A program made the position numbers and the translations under genes. The notes below the pieces were generated by a model. That model worked only from the letters and a program-made list of their open reading frames with translations, did not search any database and was not told the DNA's origin. Positions 18,961-29,116 of a stretch of DNA of 64,000 nt are shown here, piece after piece. Position 1 is the stretch's first letter. Every line of letters begins with the position of its first letter. The stretch is from Ulvibacterium sp. Its GTDB lineage: Bacteria > Bacteroidota > Bacteroidia > Flavobacteriales > Flavobacteriaceae. The DNA lies in the NCBI RefSeq assembly GCF_028285715.1, contig NZ_JANQOO010000035.1:434001-498000 (forward strand), read 5' to 3'.

Positions 18961-19818
18961 TTACTGTTGCTGTTCTGACAGTACCTTTACGGAATGGATG
19001 GTGGTATTTTCCCCAGGGGCATAAACCACACCTTTTAAAGGCGAACAGTCGGTATAATCCTTACCATGGCAGACTTTGACGTGATTGGTATTAGCCAGAA
19101 GATTATTTGTAGGGTCAAAGCCCAACCAACCTACATCTGGGATGTAAGCCTCGGCCCAGGCATGCATTTGGGAATCGCCAAAATACCCATGACCCTGATG
19201 AAGGTAGCCCGAAACATACCTGGCAGGGACTTTGTTTTTCCGGGCCAACGCGCAAAACAAATGCGTAAAATCTTGGCAAACACCCTGTTTTTCCTTAATT
19301 ATTGTGTCCAAGGGCGTATTTACATCAGTGACCCCAGGTTGAAAGGAAAGATATTTGGAAATCCATTTGTTAAGCGACTGAATATTTTCAAAAATGGTCT
19401 TGTCCCTATCAAAGGGGAAGATATTGGTATAGGACTCTGAAAGGCTGGTGAACCTCGTCTTTCTAAGAAAGGGTTCAAAATCTATTTGAAAGTTTAGATC
19501 GTCCAACTTTGCACAATCGGCCGTGGAGTCCTGTGGCAAGGAAAAATCAAAAGGATTGACTTCCTTTTTAATCACGGTGAAAGAAGCCTCAAACGAAATC
19601 TCATTGAATTTTTGGCCGGGATGCACCCGAATAGTTTTAAAACCAAATCCATTGATGGAGGTTTGGTGGATATCATTGAGTGAATTTGCGAATTCCCAAG
19701 ATACCAGCTGTTGACTTTTATTATCCTCTGGAATGATCAGAAATTGCCAATACGCATCGTTTACTAAGGTTTCATACCGATTTTTTGCACTATACTTAAT
19801 AGAATACTCTTGGTACAT
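18961..19818 (-). CDS. Transglutaminase-like protein (operon B)
   Basis: 285-residue transglutaminase-like protein. The N-terminal beta domain (about 1-115, YSIKYSAKNRYETLV) is followed by the core with Cys181 (QGVCQDFTHLF), His219 (MHAWAEAYIP) and Asp235 (GFDPTNNLL), the expected catalytic triad. It is last in the minus-strand operon B, 40 bases after the Alpha-E gene. The ATG at 19818 (MYQEYSIKY) is preferred because the longer frame adds a non-conserved leader and would crowd the Alpha-E stop. Like its partners, it is predicted to act in the cytosol on an amide-linked product, but this is inference from gene neighbourhood only. Confidence 0.9.
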   Translation of the reverse strand: MYQEYSIKYSAKNRYETLVNDAYWQFLIIPEDNKSQQLVSWEFANSLNDIHQTSINGFGFKTIRVHPGQKFNEISFEASFTVIKKEVNPFDFSLPQDSTADCAKLDDLNFQIDFEPFLRKTRFTSLSESYTNIFPFDRDKTIFENIQSLNKWISKYLSFQPGVTDVNTPLDTIIKEKQGVCQDFTHLFCALARKNKVPARYVSGYLHQGHGYFGDSQMHAWAEAYIPDVGWLGFDPTNNLLANTNHVKVCHGKDYTDCSPLKGVVYAPGENTTIHSVKVLSEQQQ

Positions 19819-19858
19819 ATTGGAAGTTGAGAACAGTAAATATAACAAAGAAAAAACG

Positions 19859-20806
19859 TCAATAATTAAAAAACTCCTTTTCCATTTTTTTACTGATCTG
19901 TATCAATTCCTTTAACAGCGTGTCGATAAAATTCTTGATATTGCTTTCTATCTCTTCGATGTATTTGTACTCATACTCCGAACGTACCCGCCCTACCAAA
20001 AAGGCCGTAGAATTTTTATTATACTTTTTACTTGGGTCCAACACCCTAATGTGCTTATAAACTTGATTAAGACTGTTCATTATGGACCTGGGACAATTGG
20101 GGTTCAATATCAGAAATTCCAAAGTAGTGATACTGGTTGGGGTCTTTTTATAGAACCTGCGCATCATATCATAGGACTCTGCGCATTTTAATAGCGTACT
20201 CCATTCAAAACTATGGCTAAACTTGTCGCCGTAGCTCCCCTGCGCTTTGAGGGCATCGTTATATTTTGCGTTGATTATCCGTATGATTTGGTTGGCACGC
20301 TCCATATTTATACCCATCATAATGATAGCATAGACCTCATCGTGGAGTAGGGTACCCCTTATTTTTCCCCGTAAAATAGCGGTCATTTCGGTAACGTTTA
20401 TGGTGAAATCATAAAGTCCCCTTTTTACAAATACATCCACGGGATAGTTAAGGATAAAATGATAGAATTTGTTAATGGCCTCGTAAAGTTCCGTAGAAAT
20501 GAGATCACGGGCGCTATTGGCATTTTCCCGGGCATATTTCACATTGTTAATTATGGAATATCCACATTCATGGTCCAGGGCAATTTTCTGTAGCACTTCA
20601 TCCTCATTTAGCTCAACGCTTTCATCTTCTTCGGCATCCCCGACCATAAACAACATGGAACGTAATACGAATTGACGGGATTGGGACAACTGGTTAGGCG
20701 CATCAAGAGAAGAAAAATAATTGACATTGAGGTATCTGGCCATATGTTCGGAACGTTCAATATATCGTCCCATCCAGAAGAGGTTGTTGGCTACTCGTGC
20801 TAGCAT
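19859..20806 (-). CDS. Alpha-E domain protein
   Basis: 315-residue, almost entirely helical protein of the Alpha-E family, beginning with the typical MLARVANNLFWMGRYIERSEHMARYL and containing the conserved arginine/tyrosine pattern and AMTEMTAILRGKIRGTL-like segments. No catalytic activity is known; the family is found almost always beside or fused to circularly permuted ATP-grasp ligases and transglutaminase-like genes, as here. It corresponds to the C-terminal half of the fusion protein encoded at 14246. It lies between the ATP-grasp gene (115-base gap) and the transglutaminase gene (40-base gap), all in the same direction. Confidence 0.9.
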   Translation of the reverse strand: MLARVANNLFWMGRYIERSEHMARYLNVNYFSSLDAPNQLSQSRQFVLRSMLFMVGDAEEDESVELNEDEVLQKIALDHECGYSIINNVKYARENANSARDLISTELYEAINKFYHFILNYPVDVFVKRGLYDFTINVTEMTAILRGKIRGTLLHDEVYAIIMMGINMERANQIIRIINAKYNDALKAQGSYGDKFSHSFEWSTLLKCAESYDMMRRFYKKTPTSITTLEFLILNPNCPRSIMNSLNQVYKHIRVLDPSKKYNKNSTAFLVGRVRSEYEYKYIEEIESNIKNFIDTLLKELIQISKKMEKEFFNY

Positions 20807-20921
20807 ATGGTTTTTGTTTTATTTTTTTAGGTTTGATTTTAGTGCTATAACCCTACCTTGATCTTAATAGAATGAATTCATAGCTCTACTTTTTAAATCC
20901 CAATCGCATAGAATCCGCCCC

Positions 20922-22385
20922 TCAATCTTTTAGGACCCAAGTATCCTTGGAACCGCCACCTTGTGAGGAGTTGACGATTAAGTTCCCTTTTTTGAGGGCC
21001 ACTCTGGTGAGCCCTCCCTTAAGCACAAACTCCCGATCCTTGCCCAATACGGTAAAGGTCCTTAAATCGATATGTCTTTGTTCAAATGATTCGTTTTCAT
21101 CAATATAGGTAGGATGTACCGAAAGGGACATAATAGGTTGGGCCACATATTTTCTTGGGTTTTGGGCCACTTGTTTTTTTACCTCCTCAACTTCTTCCTT
21201 TGATAATCTGTTCCCTATGGATATACCGTAGCCACCAGCTTCATCAACAGGTTTTATCACCAGCTCGGAAATATGTTCCAGAACATATTTTAGTTCATCG
21301 GGTCGACTACAGTGGTACGTGTGCACATTTTTAATAATAGGCTCCTCATCCAGGTAATACTTTATGATTTCGGGCATATATGTATATACCGCTTTGTCAT
21401 CGGCAACACCTGTACCGGGAGCGTTGGCCAACGTTACGTTTCCTTTCTTGTAGGCCGCGAACAAACCGGGGACCCCTAGGGCCGAATCTGGACGAAATTC
21501 CAACGGATCAATAAATAGGTCATCTATGCGACGATAAATTACGTCTACCCGTTCCGGACCTTGAATGGTCTTCATGTAGACAAAATCGTTTTCCACGAAA
21601 AGATCGCGACCTTCTACGAGCTCTACGCCCATAGTCTTGGCCAAATAGGAATGTTCATAGAAAGCGGAATTGTACATGCCAGGCGTAATAACCACTGTAT
21701 TTGGGATGTCGATGCCCTTAGGCTTTACCGTTTCCAGAAGATCCAAGAGATTTTCGGCATAGTTGGTGACCGTATGGGTCTGATAGTGATTAAAAACACC
21801 AAAAAGGGCTCTTTTAAGCGCAGTTCTATTGCAGATAACATAACTCACCCCGGACGGACATCTGATGTTATCCTCCAATACATAATAGTTGCCATCGGTA
21901 TGTTTTATGACATCCGTACCGGAAATATGGTTGTAAATTCCGCCTGGCGGATTTACGTTCATCATTTGATGAAGATAGTTATCGGATGAGCTCACAAGTT
22001 CCAATGGCACGATACCTTGCTTAAGTATTTTTTTATCATGATAAATATCCCATAGAAATAGATTGAGTGCCCTGCTTCGTTGTATAGACCCTCTTTCTAT
22101 AATGTCCCACTCCGCTGTATCTATAATGCGTGGAAAAAGGTCAAAAGGAAAAATCTTCTCTTTGGCATCCTTTTCTCCATATACTTGAAATGTAATCCCC
22201 TGGTTAAAGAATGAAGATTTGGCCTTCTCGTTCAAACGGACGTAATCTTGAATGGAATGTCCTCCATATAGATTGAACAAGGTTTTGTAGACATCCTTAA
22301 CAACACCATTTTCATCGAATATTTCATCGAACAGATCAGGGTTTCTTTGGTACGATGCGAAAATCTGGTTTTCGAGGTTGTCCAT
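20922..22385 (-). CDS. Circularly permuted type 2 ATP-grasp ligase
   Basis: About 487 residues, a stand-alone circularly permuted ATP-grasp protein. Conserved stretches: YVLEDNIRCPSGVSYVICNR (nucleotide and metal region), VVITPGMYNSAFYEHSYLA, LVEGRDLFVENDFVYMKT, YRRIDDLFIDPLEFR, KPVDEAGGYGISIG and the C-terminal NSSQGGGSKDTWVL. It is expected to form an amide bond using ATP. It is first in operon B. The start is uncertain: the frame runs to an ATG at 22433, but the ATG at 22385 (MDNLENQIF) gives the more usual length and N-terminus. The paralogous domain in operon A is only moderately similar, so the two loci are likely to make different products rather than being redundant copies. Confidence 0.88.
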   Translation of the reverse strand: MDNLENQIFASYQRNPDLFDEIFDENGVVKDVYKTLFNLYGGHSIQDYVRLNEKAKSSFFNQGITFQVYGEKDAKEKIFPFDLFPRIIDTAEWDIIERGSIQRSRALNLFLWDIYHDKKILKQGIVPLELVSSSDNYLHQMMNVNPPGGIYNHISGTDVIKHTDGNYYVLEDNIRCPSGVSYVICNRTALKRALFGVFNHYQTHTVTNYAENLLDLLETVKPKGIDIPNTVVITPGMYNSAFYEHSYLAKTMGVELVEGRDLFVENDFVYMKTIQGPERVDVIYRRIDDLFIDPLEFRPDSALGVPGLFAAYKKGNVTLANAPGTGVADDKAVYTYMPEIIKYYLDEEPIIKNVHTYHCSRPDELKYVLEHISELVIKPVDEAGGYGISIGNRLSKEEVEEVKKQVAQNPRKYVAQPIMSLSVHPTYIDENESFEQRHIDLRTFTVLGKDREFVLKGGLTRVALKKGNLIVNSSQGGGSKDTWVLKD

Positions 22386-22588
22386 GCTGTTTTCTTTTCC
22401 CTTAATATAGCGGTTTTCGACGGATCTTACCATGTGAAATCCCTAATAATAGTATTGTTTTTTAGATATACGCTTAAAAATAAAGCGCGATTTCTGTCAT
22501 TTTTATTTTTAGGCTAGAATGACAAAGGAGCATCCGAATTTGAGGTTTTTTCCATATTTTTAGATGTCCAACGCAGTACCCCAATCCT

Positions 22589-24991
22589 ATGAAGTATCTT
22601 TTCTTTATTTGTATTTCAATATGTTTTGTTCATCCCCTAATTGCCCAATTTGACGAAACGAACACAAACTATAAAAAATTCGATGGGTTCTTTGACTTTT
22701 ACTATGACGAAACCCATGGAAAAGTGTATTTGGAGGTTGATGCTTTGGAAAAGGAATTCCTCTACGTGTACTCCCTTAGTAGTGGCATTGGTAGCAATGA
22801 TATTGGACTGGACCGCGGACAACTGGGCAATGAACAGGTGGCTTATTTTAAAAAGACCGGGAACAAGCTTTTTTTGATACAGCCCAACCTTAAGTTTCGA
22901 GCTCTTACGGATAATACCCAGGAAAGGCAATCCGTTGGACAAGCCTTTGCAAAATCGGTGCTTTATGGTGCTGAAATTGAAAAAGAAATCGATGGCGGTT
23001 ACATTATTGACCTTACCGATTTTTTGATGCGCGATGCACATGGAGTTTCGCAACGATTAAAAAAAAGTGAACAAGGAGCCTATAAGTTGGATAAGTCTAG
23101 AAGCGCGGTGGATTTGGACCGTACCAAGGCCTTTCCAAAAAATGTGGAGTTTGATGTTATGTTGACTTTTGAAGGAGATTCCGAAGGCGATTGGATCAGG
23201 TCAGTTACTCCGAATCCCTCTCTGGTTACCGTAGCCCAACACCATTCCTTTATTGAATTGCCGGATGATGGATATCAAAAACGGGAATTTGATCCCCGTT
23301 GTGGTTCCTATCCTTTTTCCTATTACGATTATGCCACTCCAATCCAGGAACCTATCTTAAAACGTTTCATTACCCGACATCGGTTACGTAAAAAAGACCC
23401 TTCCTTAAAAGTTAGTGAGGCCGTTGAGCCCATAATATATTATTTGGACAATGGTACTCCGGAACCGGTCCGTTCCGCCTTGTTGGAAGGTGGAATGTGG
23501 TGGAACGAGGCATTTGAGGCCATTGGATATAAAGATGCCTTTCAATTGAAAATATTACCTGACGGTGCAGACCCTCTGGATGTACGTTATAATGTGATTC
23601 AATGGATACATCGTTCCACTAGGGGGTGGAGCTATGGAAGTAGCATTACAGACCCGCGTACCGGGGAGATTATGAAAGGACACGTAAGTTTGGGCAGCTT
23701 GCGTATCCGCCAGGATTTCTTAATAGCACAGGCTTTGATGAACAAACCCTTTGCCGAAAGGGATGATAACTATGAGCCTATGTTGGAATTGGCCTTTGCC
23801 CGGATTCGACAACTTTCCGCACACGAAATTGGCCATACGCTGGGGTTTGCCCATAATTTTGCCGCTAGCACCAACGATAGGGCTTCAGTAATGGATTACC
23901 CTCACCCCCAATTTTCGGTCAAAAAAAAGGAAATTGATTTTTCGAATGCTTACGCCACGGGAATCGGGGAATGGGACAAGGTAACGGTTGCTTACTCCTA
24001 TACGGATTTTCCGGAAGGTACCGATGAAAAAAAAGGACTCGGCCAAATTTTGAAGAAAGCGAACCAAGATGGCCTGCATTACATTACCGACCAGGATGCG
24101 AGGCCGCCGGGGAGCTCCCATATCTTGGCGCATTTGTGGGATAATGGAACCAATGTAAGCGAGGAATTGGATAGGGTACTTGAAGTGAGGAAGACGGCGA
24201 TTTCCAACTTTTCACTGGATAATATCCGTGCCGGCGAACCAAATACCGTTTTGGAAGACGTATTTGTTCCGTTGTATTTCTTTCATCGCTATCAAACTGA
24301 AGCTGTAGCCAAAGTAGTAGGTGGAATGGAATACAATTATGCGGTAAAGGGCGATGGGCAAACCGCAGTTGAAACGGTAAATTCAGCTATACAGCAACAG
24401 GCCCTGGTGGTCTTGTTAAAAACCTTAAATGCATCCGTAATCGCCGTTCCCAAGGAAAAATTGTCTTTGTTTCCCCCGAGGGCTTTCGGCTATCCACGAA
24501 CCAGGGAATCCCTTAAAGGAAAGACCGGAATTTCTTTTGATCCGTTATCCGCTGCCGAAACCGCCGCCGATATGACATTGGGTTTTTTGTTGCATCCGGA
24601 ACGGGCATCCCGTTTGATACAACAAAAAGCGCTGGATCCGAAAAGCTTGGGTCTTGAAAGGGTATTGGACATGGTAATCGTAAATACCTTGGGAAGAGTC
24701 CATAAAGATCCCTATTTGTTCGAGGTACAAAACAGTATCAATTTTAAGGTACTGGATCACTTGATGAATTTGGCCGCCAGCAAAAATGTACACCCCGGTG
24801 TAAATGCTTTGGCCAATGATAAGATCAAAAGTATAAACGAGACCAATTTTGGCAAGGCCCTGGAACAGATCGATGCGTTGGAAATGTTACGCCGTATTCG
24901 TAATTTCTATGAGCACCCGGACAAATTCAAAATGGATCCGGCTCCTAAAATACCAGATGGCTCTCCTATAGGAATGGACTGTTTTCACTAA
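22589..24991 (+). CDS. Secreted zinc-dependent metalloprotease (DUF5117/DUF4953 type)
   Basis: 800-residue exported metalloprotease. A signal peptide (MKYLFFICISICFVHPLIAQ) is followed by an N-terminal beta-rich region and a zincin domain in which the extended zinc motif HEIGHTLGFAHNF (HExxHxxGxxH) is clear at about residue 412. The Met-turn is likely the ASVMDYPHPQ segment about 20 residues later. The C-terminal part (about 530-800) is helical and family specific. Substrates are unknown; this family is abundant in marine Bacteroidota. It is divergent from the ATP-grasp gene of operon B, with a gap of about 200 bases, and has no obvious operon partner. Confidence 0.92.
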   Translation: MKYLFFICISICFVHPLIAQFDETNTNYKKFDGFFDFYYDETHGKVYLEVDALEKEFLYVYSLSSGIGSNDIGLDRGQLGNEQVAYFKKTGNKLFLIQPNLKFRALTDNTQERQSVGQAFAKSVLYGAEIEKEIDGGYIIDLTDFLMRDAHGVSQRLKKSEQGAYKLDKSRSAVDLDRTKAFPKNVEFDVMLTFEGDSEGDWIRSVTPNPSLVTVAQHHSFIELPDDGYQKREFDPRCGSYPFSYYDYATPIQEPILKRFITRHRLRKKDPSLKVSEAVEPIIYYLDNGTPEPVRSALLEGGMWWNEAFEAIGYKDAFQLKILPDGADPLDVRYNVIQWIHRSTRGWSYGSSITDPRTGEIMKGHVSLGSLRIRQDFLIAQALMNKPFAERDDNYEPMLELAFARIRQLSAHEIGHTLGFAHNFAASTNDRASVMDYPHPQFSVKKKEIDFSNAYATGIGEWDKVTVAYSYTDFPEGTDEKKGLGQILKKANQDGLHYITDQDARPPGSSHILAHLWDNGTNVSEELDRVLEVRKTAISNFSLDNIRAGEPNTVLEDVFVPLYFFHRYQTEAVAKVVGGMEYNYAVKGDGQTAVETVNSAIQQQALVVLLKTLNASVIAVPKEKLSLFPPRAFGYPRTRESLKGKTGISFDPLSAAETAADMTLGFLLHPERASRLIQQKALDPKSLGLERVLDMVIVNTLGRVHKDPYLFEVQNSINFKVLDHLMNLAASKNVHPGVNALANDKIKSINETNFGKALEQIDALEMLRRIRNFYEHPDKFKMDPAPKIPDGSPIGMDCFH

Positions 24992-25058
24992 AAAGTTGGA
25001 AAACAAGTTTTATATTCGAACGAGAGTTTTACCAAAAATTTTGTAAAAGCACATCCTT

Positions 25059-26081
25059 TTGAGAATAAACCTTATCAGTGATACGGTAACTAAACCCACG
25101 CCTGGGATGTTAGAAGCCATGATGACCGCGGAGGTCGGAGACGATGTCTTTAAGGAAGACCCATCGGTTAATGCCCTGGAAGCCAAAGTAGCGAATCTTT
25201 TTGGCAAGGAGGCGGCCCTATTTTTCCCATCAGGCTCAATGACCAACCAAACCGCCATAAAGCTGCATACCAATCCTGGGGATCAACTCATTTGTGATAA
25301 ATATGCCCATGTCTACAACTATGAAGGGGGAGGAGCAAGTTTCAATAGCGGGGTCTCATGCAAGCTTGTGGATGGTATGCGTGGAATGATGACTGCTGCA
25401 CAAGTAGAGGCAGCCGTAAATCCTCCCGATTTCTATCACAGTCCATTTACCTCCCTGGTCTGTATTGAAAATACCACTAATAAAGGAGGAGGTGCCTGTT
25501 GGGATTTCCGGGAATTACAGCGAATAAAAAAAGTGTGTGAGAAATACAATTTAGGATACCACTTGGATGGTGCACGACTATGGAATGCGTTGGTTGCAAA
25601 AGAAGAGCTCCCAGAAGATTACGGTGGCCTTTTTGATACAATTAGCATATGCTTCAGCAAAGGTTTGGGCTGCCCGGTCGGCTCGGTCCTTGTCGGGAGC
25701 GAAGAAAAAATCGATAGGGCCCTTAGGATTCGCAAAATATTGGGTGGAGGAATGCGACAAGCCGGATATTTGGCGGCAGCCGGTAGCTACGCCCTAGATC
25801 ATCATCTCCAAAGACTAGTGGAAGATCATGACAAGGCCAGGGAAATCGGAGAAGTCCTGCAAGGATTGCCCTATATTAAAAAAGTTGAGCCCATAGAGAC
25901 CAATATCGTCATTTTTGAAATCAATGAAGAGGTAATGTCCTCAGAAATGTTTGTTCGAAAATTGGAGGATAGAAATGTGTATATTATCGGTATGGGCCAA
26001 GGAAAATTGAGGATTGTAACCCATCTGAATTATACTGACGAGATGCATAATGTTTTCCTATCCACTTTGGAAGTGCTATAG
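25059..26081 (+). CDS. Low-specificity L-threonine aldolase, TTG start
   Basis: 340-residue PLP-dependent fold-type I enzyme that cleaves L-threonine or L-allo-threonine to glycine and acetaldehyde. Seen: [17 protein letters not shown], the HVYNYEGGG region, [12 protein letters not shown] (Asp that pairs with the cofactor) and [16 protein letters not shown], containing the PLP-binding lysine. The gene appears to begin with TTG: an in-frame stop (25044-25046) lies five codons upstream, no ATG occurs before the conserved LISDTVT block, and the first internal Met is too late. It ends overlapping the convergent YegP-like gene by 6 bases. Confidence 0.92.
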   Translation: MRINLISDTVTKPTPGMLEAMMTAEVGDDVFKEDPSVNALEAKVANLFGKEAALFFPSGSMTNQTAIKLHTNPGDQLICDKYAHVYNYEGGGASFNSGVSCKLVDGMRGMMTAAQVEAAVNPPDFYHSPFTSLVCIENTTNKGGGACWDFRELQRIKKVCEKYNLGYHLDGARLWNALVAKEELPEDYGGLFDTISICFSKGLGCPVGSVLVGSEEKIDRALRIRKILGGGMRQAGYLAAAGSYALDHHLQRLVEDHDKAREIGEVLQGLPYIKKVEPIETNIVIFEINEEVMSSEMFVRKLEDRNVYIIGMGQGKLRIVTHLNYTDEMHNVFLSTLEVL

Positions 26082-26399
26082 TTCGCCCAAATCGGACAAT
26101 TTGTGTATTCTATTTTTCAAATTTTTTATGCCGTTTTCCATTCCGGCCTCGGAAGTATAAAGCGAACTATGTCCGATAAGACTTCCCGCATTGTCCTTTA
26201 AGTTAAAGAGAAACTTGCCCTCATGGTCCGTTTTTCTTTCAAAACCAATGGGCTTGTTTCTGGCGTTCCCAAGTGTTTTCAAGGACTTCCGGACCTCTGA
26301 TCTATTTGAAAATGGGACACTGCTCAAAAGAGTCTGCCCGCTTTCTGACTTTACTATGAATCGGTATCCCTTGCCATTGTTTTTCTCAATTGCAATCAT
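26076..26399 (-). CDS. YegP/DUF1508-family protein
   Basis: 107-residue protein made of two copies of the DUF1508 unit: first YRFIVKSESGQTLLSSVPFSNRSE, second KFLFNLKDNAGSLIGHSSLYTSE, each with the family pattern F.L....G..L..S..Y....... . The role is unknown; related proteins in other bacteria are small and cytosolic. Here the canonical F-x-L-K-A-x-N-G of the unit is altered in copy one (ESGQT). Its stop overlaps the end of the threonine aldolase gene by 6 bases on the other strand. Confidence 0.85.
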   Translation of the reverse strand: MIAIEKNNGKGYRFIVKSESGQTLLSSVPFSNRSEVRKSLKTLGNARNKPIGFERKTDHEGKFLFNLKDNAGSLIGHSSLYTSEAGMENGIKNLKNRIHKLSDLGEL

Positions 26400-26506
26400 T
26401 CTCTAGCTTTTCCTAAAGTTACATCTTTTGTATTTGAAAGACCACAAAAGAATCACTTAAAAAAAGCAAGGTTTCTCTATCAGTTTCGCATTTGGCCGGA
26501 ATCAGG

Positions 26507-26833
26507 TCATTTGAAGAAGCGATCCATTCCTGGAATATTGGGCATACCTTCCTTAGCCACGGCGGCCAGTTCGGTTTCATTGACTTGTGTTGCGCTTTCA
26601 ATAGCCTTATTCAACGTTGTAACAAGATAATCTTCCAACTTTTCCCTGTCCATCAATAGCGTACTATCAACCCGAATCTCTTTAATTTTGCGGTTAGCCG
26701 TGATGGTAACGGCTAGCAACCCATCCGAAGTCTTTTCATCCAGTGTTACCGTATCCAGGCGTTTTTTGGTTTCCTCCACTTTTCTTTGGGTTTCCTTGAG
26801 TTTTCCCATCATGCCCATCATATCTCCGAACAT
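26507..26833 (-). CDS. YbaB/EbfC-family nucleoid-associated protein
   Basis: 108-residue member of the YbaB/EbfC family of small DNA-binding proteins that form tweezer-like dimers. Seen: [23 protein letters not shown] (N-terminal helix), then the beta sheet [23 protein letters not shown] and the C-terminal helix with [13 protein letters not shown]. The ATG at 26833 ([11 protein letters not shown]) is the start seen in relatives; the longer frame adds ten residues and runs through the likely promoter. Usual partners dnaX and recR are not adjacent here. Confidence 0.87.
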   Translation of the reverse strand: MFGDMMGMMGKLKETQRKVEETKKRLDTVTLDEKTSDGLLAVTITANRKIKEIRVDSTLLMDREKLEDYLVTTLNKAIESATQVNETELAAVAKEGMPNIPGMDRFFK

Positions 26834-26860
26834 ATCAATGTAATTAGAATTAGTTAGCTT

Positions 26861-26868
26861 CAAAATTA
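26861..26868 (-). promoter_or_regulatory. Candidate -7 element for the YbaB-like gene
   Basis: Minus strand reads TAATTTTG, a match to TAnnTTTG, 27 bases before the chosen ATG; the divergent S9 peptidase gene starts at 26897, so this is a shared regulatory interval. Confidence 0.4.
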
Positions 26869-26896
26869 CTAAATTGTGCGAAATAACTGTATTTAC

Positions 26897-29032
26897 ATGT
26901 TTAGCAAAGCGGAACGCTCAATAGTTTTTTTGGGATATATTACTTTTGCCTTTTCCTGTACACAGCAAAATAAAAATATGACGGACATAACAGCTCCAGT
27001 AGCCAAAAAAATACCTAAGGAATTGGTGGCACATGGTGAAGTTAGGGTAGATGATTATTATTGGCTCAACGAAAGGGACAATAAGGAGGTAATAGCCCAT
27101 TTAGAACAAGAAAACGCGTACTATTCCGGATTAACGCAACATACTGCGGATTTTCAAGAAAAGTTGTTCAAGGAAATGAAGTCACGGATTAAGGAAGATG
27201 ATTCTTCGGTGCCATACAAGCGCAATGGTTATTGGTACGTCACCCGCTATGAGACAGGAAAGGAATACCCTATTTATAGTAGATTTAAAGGTTCCTTGGA
27301 CGCCCAGGAAGAGATTATGTTCAATGGCAATGAAATGGCCGAGGGTCTGGACTATTTCAACATAGGAGGAATCAGCATTAGCCCGGACAATAAAATGGCG
27401 GCCTTTGGGGTGGATACGGTTTCTAGAAGACAGTACACCCTAAGAATCAAAAATTTGGAGACCGGGGAAATATACGGTGATAAGATTGATAATACCACTG
27501 GTGGATCCGTTTGGGCAGATGATAACCAAACGCTTTTCTATGTAAAGAAAGATACCGTTACCTTGCGGGCCGATAGCATTCTGAAGCATAAATTAGGAAC
27601 GGCGTCCTCTATGGATATAGAGGTTTTTCGTGAGCAGGACGAGACCTTTGGCACCTATGTATATAAGACAAAATCCAAAAAATATATAGTAATTGGATCC
27701 TATAGCACGTTAACCTCGGAATTTAGAACGCTCAGGGCCGACGAACCGGATGGTGAATTCAAGATTTTTTCTCCACGGGAAAGAGGATTGGAATACTCAA
27801 TAGTCCATTACGAAGATGCCTTTTACGTGTTGACCAATAAGGATAGGGCAACTAACTTTAAATTGATGAAGGCCAGTGAAAAAGACACGTCTTCAGAAAA
27901 ATGGGAAGAGTTCATTCCACATAGGGAGGACGTCCTTTTGGAGGATATTGAGATATTCCAGGATTACTATGTGCTTTCTGAGCGTGAAAATGGACTAAAT
28001 CGGATCAAAATTACGCGATGGGACAATTCGGATATGTATTATCTTCCTTTTGATAGTGAAACCTACACGGCCTACGTTAGTAGAAATCCAGAATTCGATA
28101 CGGATACTTTGCGATATGGGTATAACTCCATGACCACTCCAAGTTCAGTAATTGATTTTGACATGAAGACCAAGGGAAAGGAAGTCAAAAAGGAGCAGGA
28201 GGTCCTTGGAGGCCTATTCAAGAAGGAGAATTATTTGGAAAAACGAATATGGGCCGATGCCAAGGACGGCGCAAGGATCCCAATGTCCATTGTGTACCAT
28301 AAGGACACTCCATTAAGCCGGAACACTCCCATTTTGCAATATGCCTACGGTTCCTATGGCGTTACCCTGGACCCCAATTTTTCAACAGTGCGTTTAAGCT
28401 TATTAGATCGTGGCTTTGTATTTGCGCTGGCCCATATCCGTGGAGGGGAGTATTTGGGCCGGCCTTGGTACGAGGATGGCAAACTCTTAAAGAAGAAGAA
28501 CACCTTCACGGATTTTATAGATTGTTCCCGCTATTTGGTTGAGAAGGGATATACATCGCCCGACCATTTGTATGCAATGGGCGGATCGGCAGGAGGACTA
28601 CTTATGGGGGCAGTGGCCAATATGGCCCCGGAACTCTATAATGGCATTATTGCGCAAGTCCCTTTTGTGGATGTAATCACCACTATGTTCGATGATTCCA
28701 TACCCCTTACCACCGGAGAGTACGATGAATGGGGTAATCCGAATGAAAAGGAGTACTACGACTATATGAAATCCTATTCCCCCTATGATAATGTTAAGGC
28801 AATGGCATATCCCAATATGTTGGTGACAACAGGACTTCATGATTCTCAGGTACAATACTTTGAACCCGCCAAATGGGTAGCGAAGCTTCGTGAACTCAAG
28901 ACGGACGATAATCTTTTGTTGTTCAATATTAATATGGAAGCAGGTCACGGAGGGGCTTCGGGCCGCTTTGAGGCATTGAAGGAAACCGCTAAGGAATATG
29001 CCTTTCTATTGGATTTGGAAGGGAAAATTTAA
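26897..29032 (+). CDS. S9-family prolyl oligopeptidase-like lipoprotein
   Basis: 711-residue serine peptidase of the S9A group (oligopeptidase B-like). The N-terminus ([21 protein letters not shown]) is a likely lipoprotein signal with cysteine at about 21. Then comes a seven-bladed propeller region (about 80-420) and the alpha/beta-hydrolase domain with the nucleophile motif [10 protein letters not shown], the Asp in [15 protein letters not shown] and the His in [10 protein letters not shown]. It would cleave short peptides after basic or proline residues in the periplasm; specificity is not fixed by the sequence. The start at 26897 is chosen over the GTG at 26876 because only the former begins directly with the signal peptide. 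Confidence 0.92.
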   Translation: MFSKAERSIVFLGYITFAFSCTQQNKNMTDITAPVAKKIPKELVAHGEVRVDDYYWLNERDNKEVIAHLEQENAYYSGLTQHTADFQEKLFKEMKSRIKEDDSSVPYKRNGYWYVTRYETGKEYPIYSRFKGSLDAQEEIMFNGNEMAEGLDYFNIGGISISPDNKMAAFGVDTVSRRQYTLRIKNLETGEIYGDKIDNTTGGSVWADDNQTLFYVKKDTVTLRADSILKHKLGTASSMDIEVFREQDETFGTYVYKTKSKKYIVIGSYSTLTSEFRTLRADEPDGEFKIFSPRERGLEYSIVHYEDAFYVLTNKDRATNFKLMKASEKDTSSEKWEEFIPHREDVLLEDIEIFQDYYVLSERENGLNRIKITRWDNSDMYYLPFDSETYTAYVSRNPEFDTDTLRYGYNSMTTPSSVIDFDMKTKGKEVKKEQEVLGGLFKKENYLEKRIWADAKDGARIPMSIVYHKDTPLSRNTPILQYAYGSYGVTLDPNFSTVRLSLLDRGFVFALAHIRGGEYLGRPWYEDGKLLKKKNTFTDFIDCSRYLVEKGYTSPDHLYAMGGSAGGLLMGAVANMAPELYNGIIAQVPFVDVITTMFDDSIPLTTGEYDEWGNPNEKEYYDYMKSYSPYDNVKAMAYPNMLVTTGLHDSQVQYFEPAKWVAKLRELKTDDNLLLFNINMEAGHGGASGRFEALKETAKEYAFLLDLEGKI

Positions 29033-29049
29033 TAATTCAAAAAAAAATG

Positions 29050-29057
29050 TAATTTTG
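29050..29057 (+). promoter_or_regulatory. Candidate -7 element for the cysteine-synthase-like gene
   Basis: TAATTTTG matches TAnnTTTG and lies 59 bases before the ATG at 29117, just after the S9 peptidase stop. Confidence 0.4.
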
Positions 29058-29116
29058 CCCAAGAATTTTAGGGACTTTTCAATGGTTCATTTGATTCAAA
29101 AATTTATACCGCCTTT

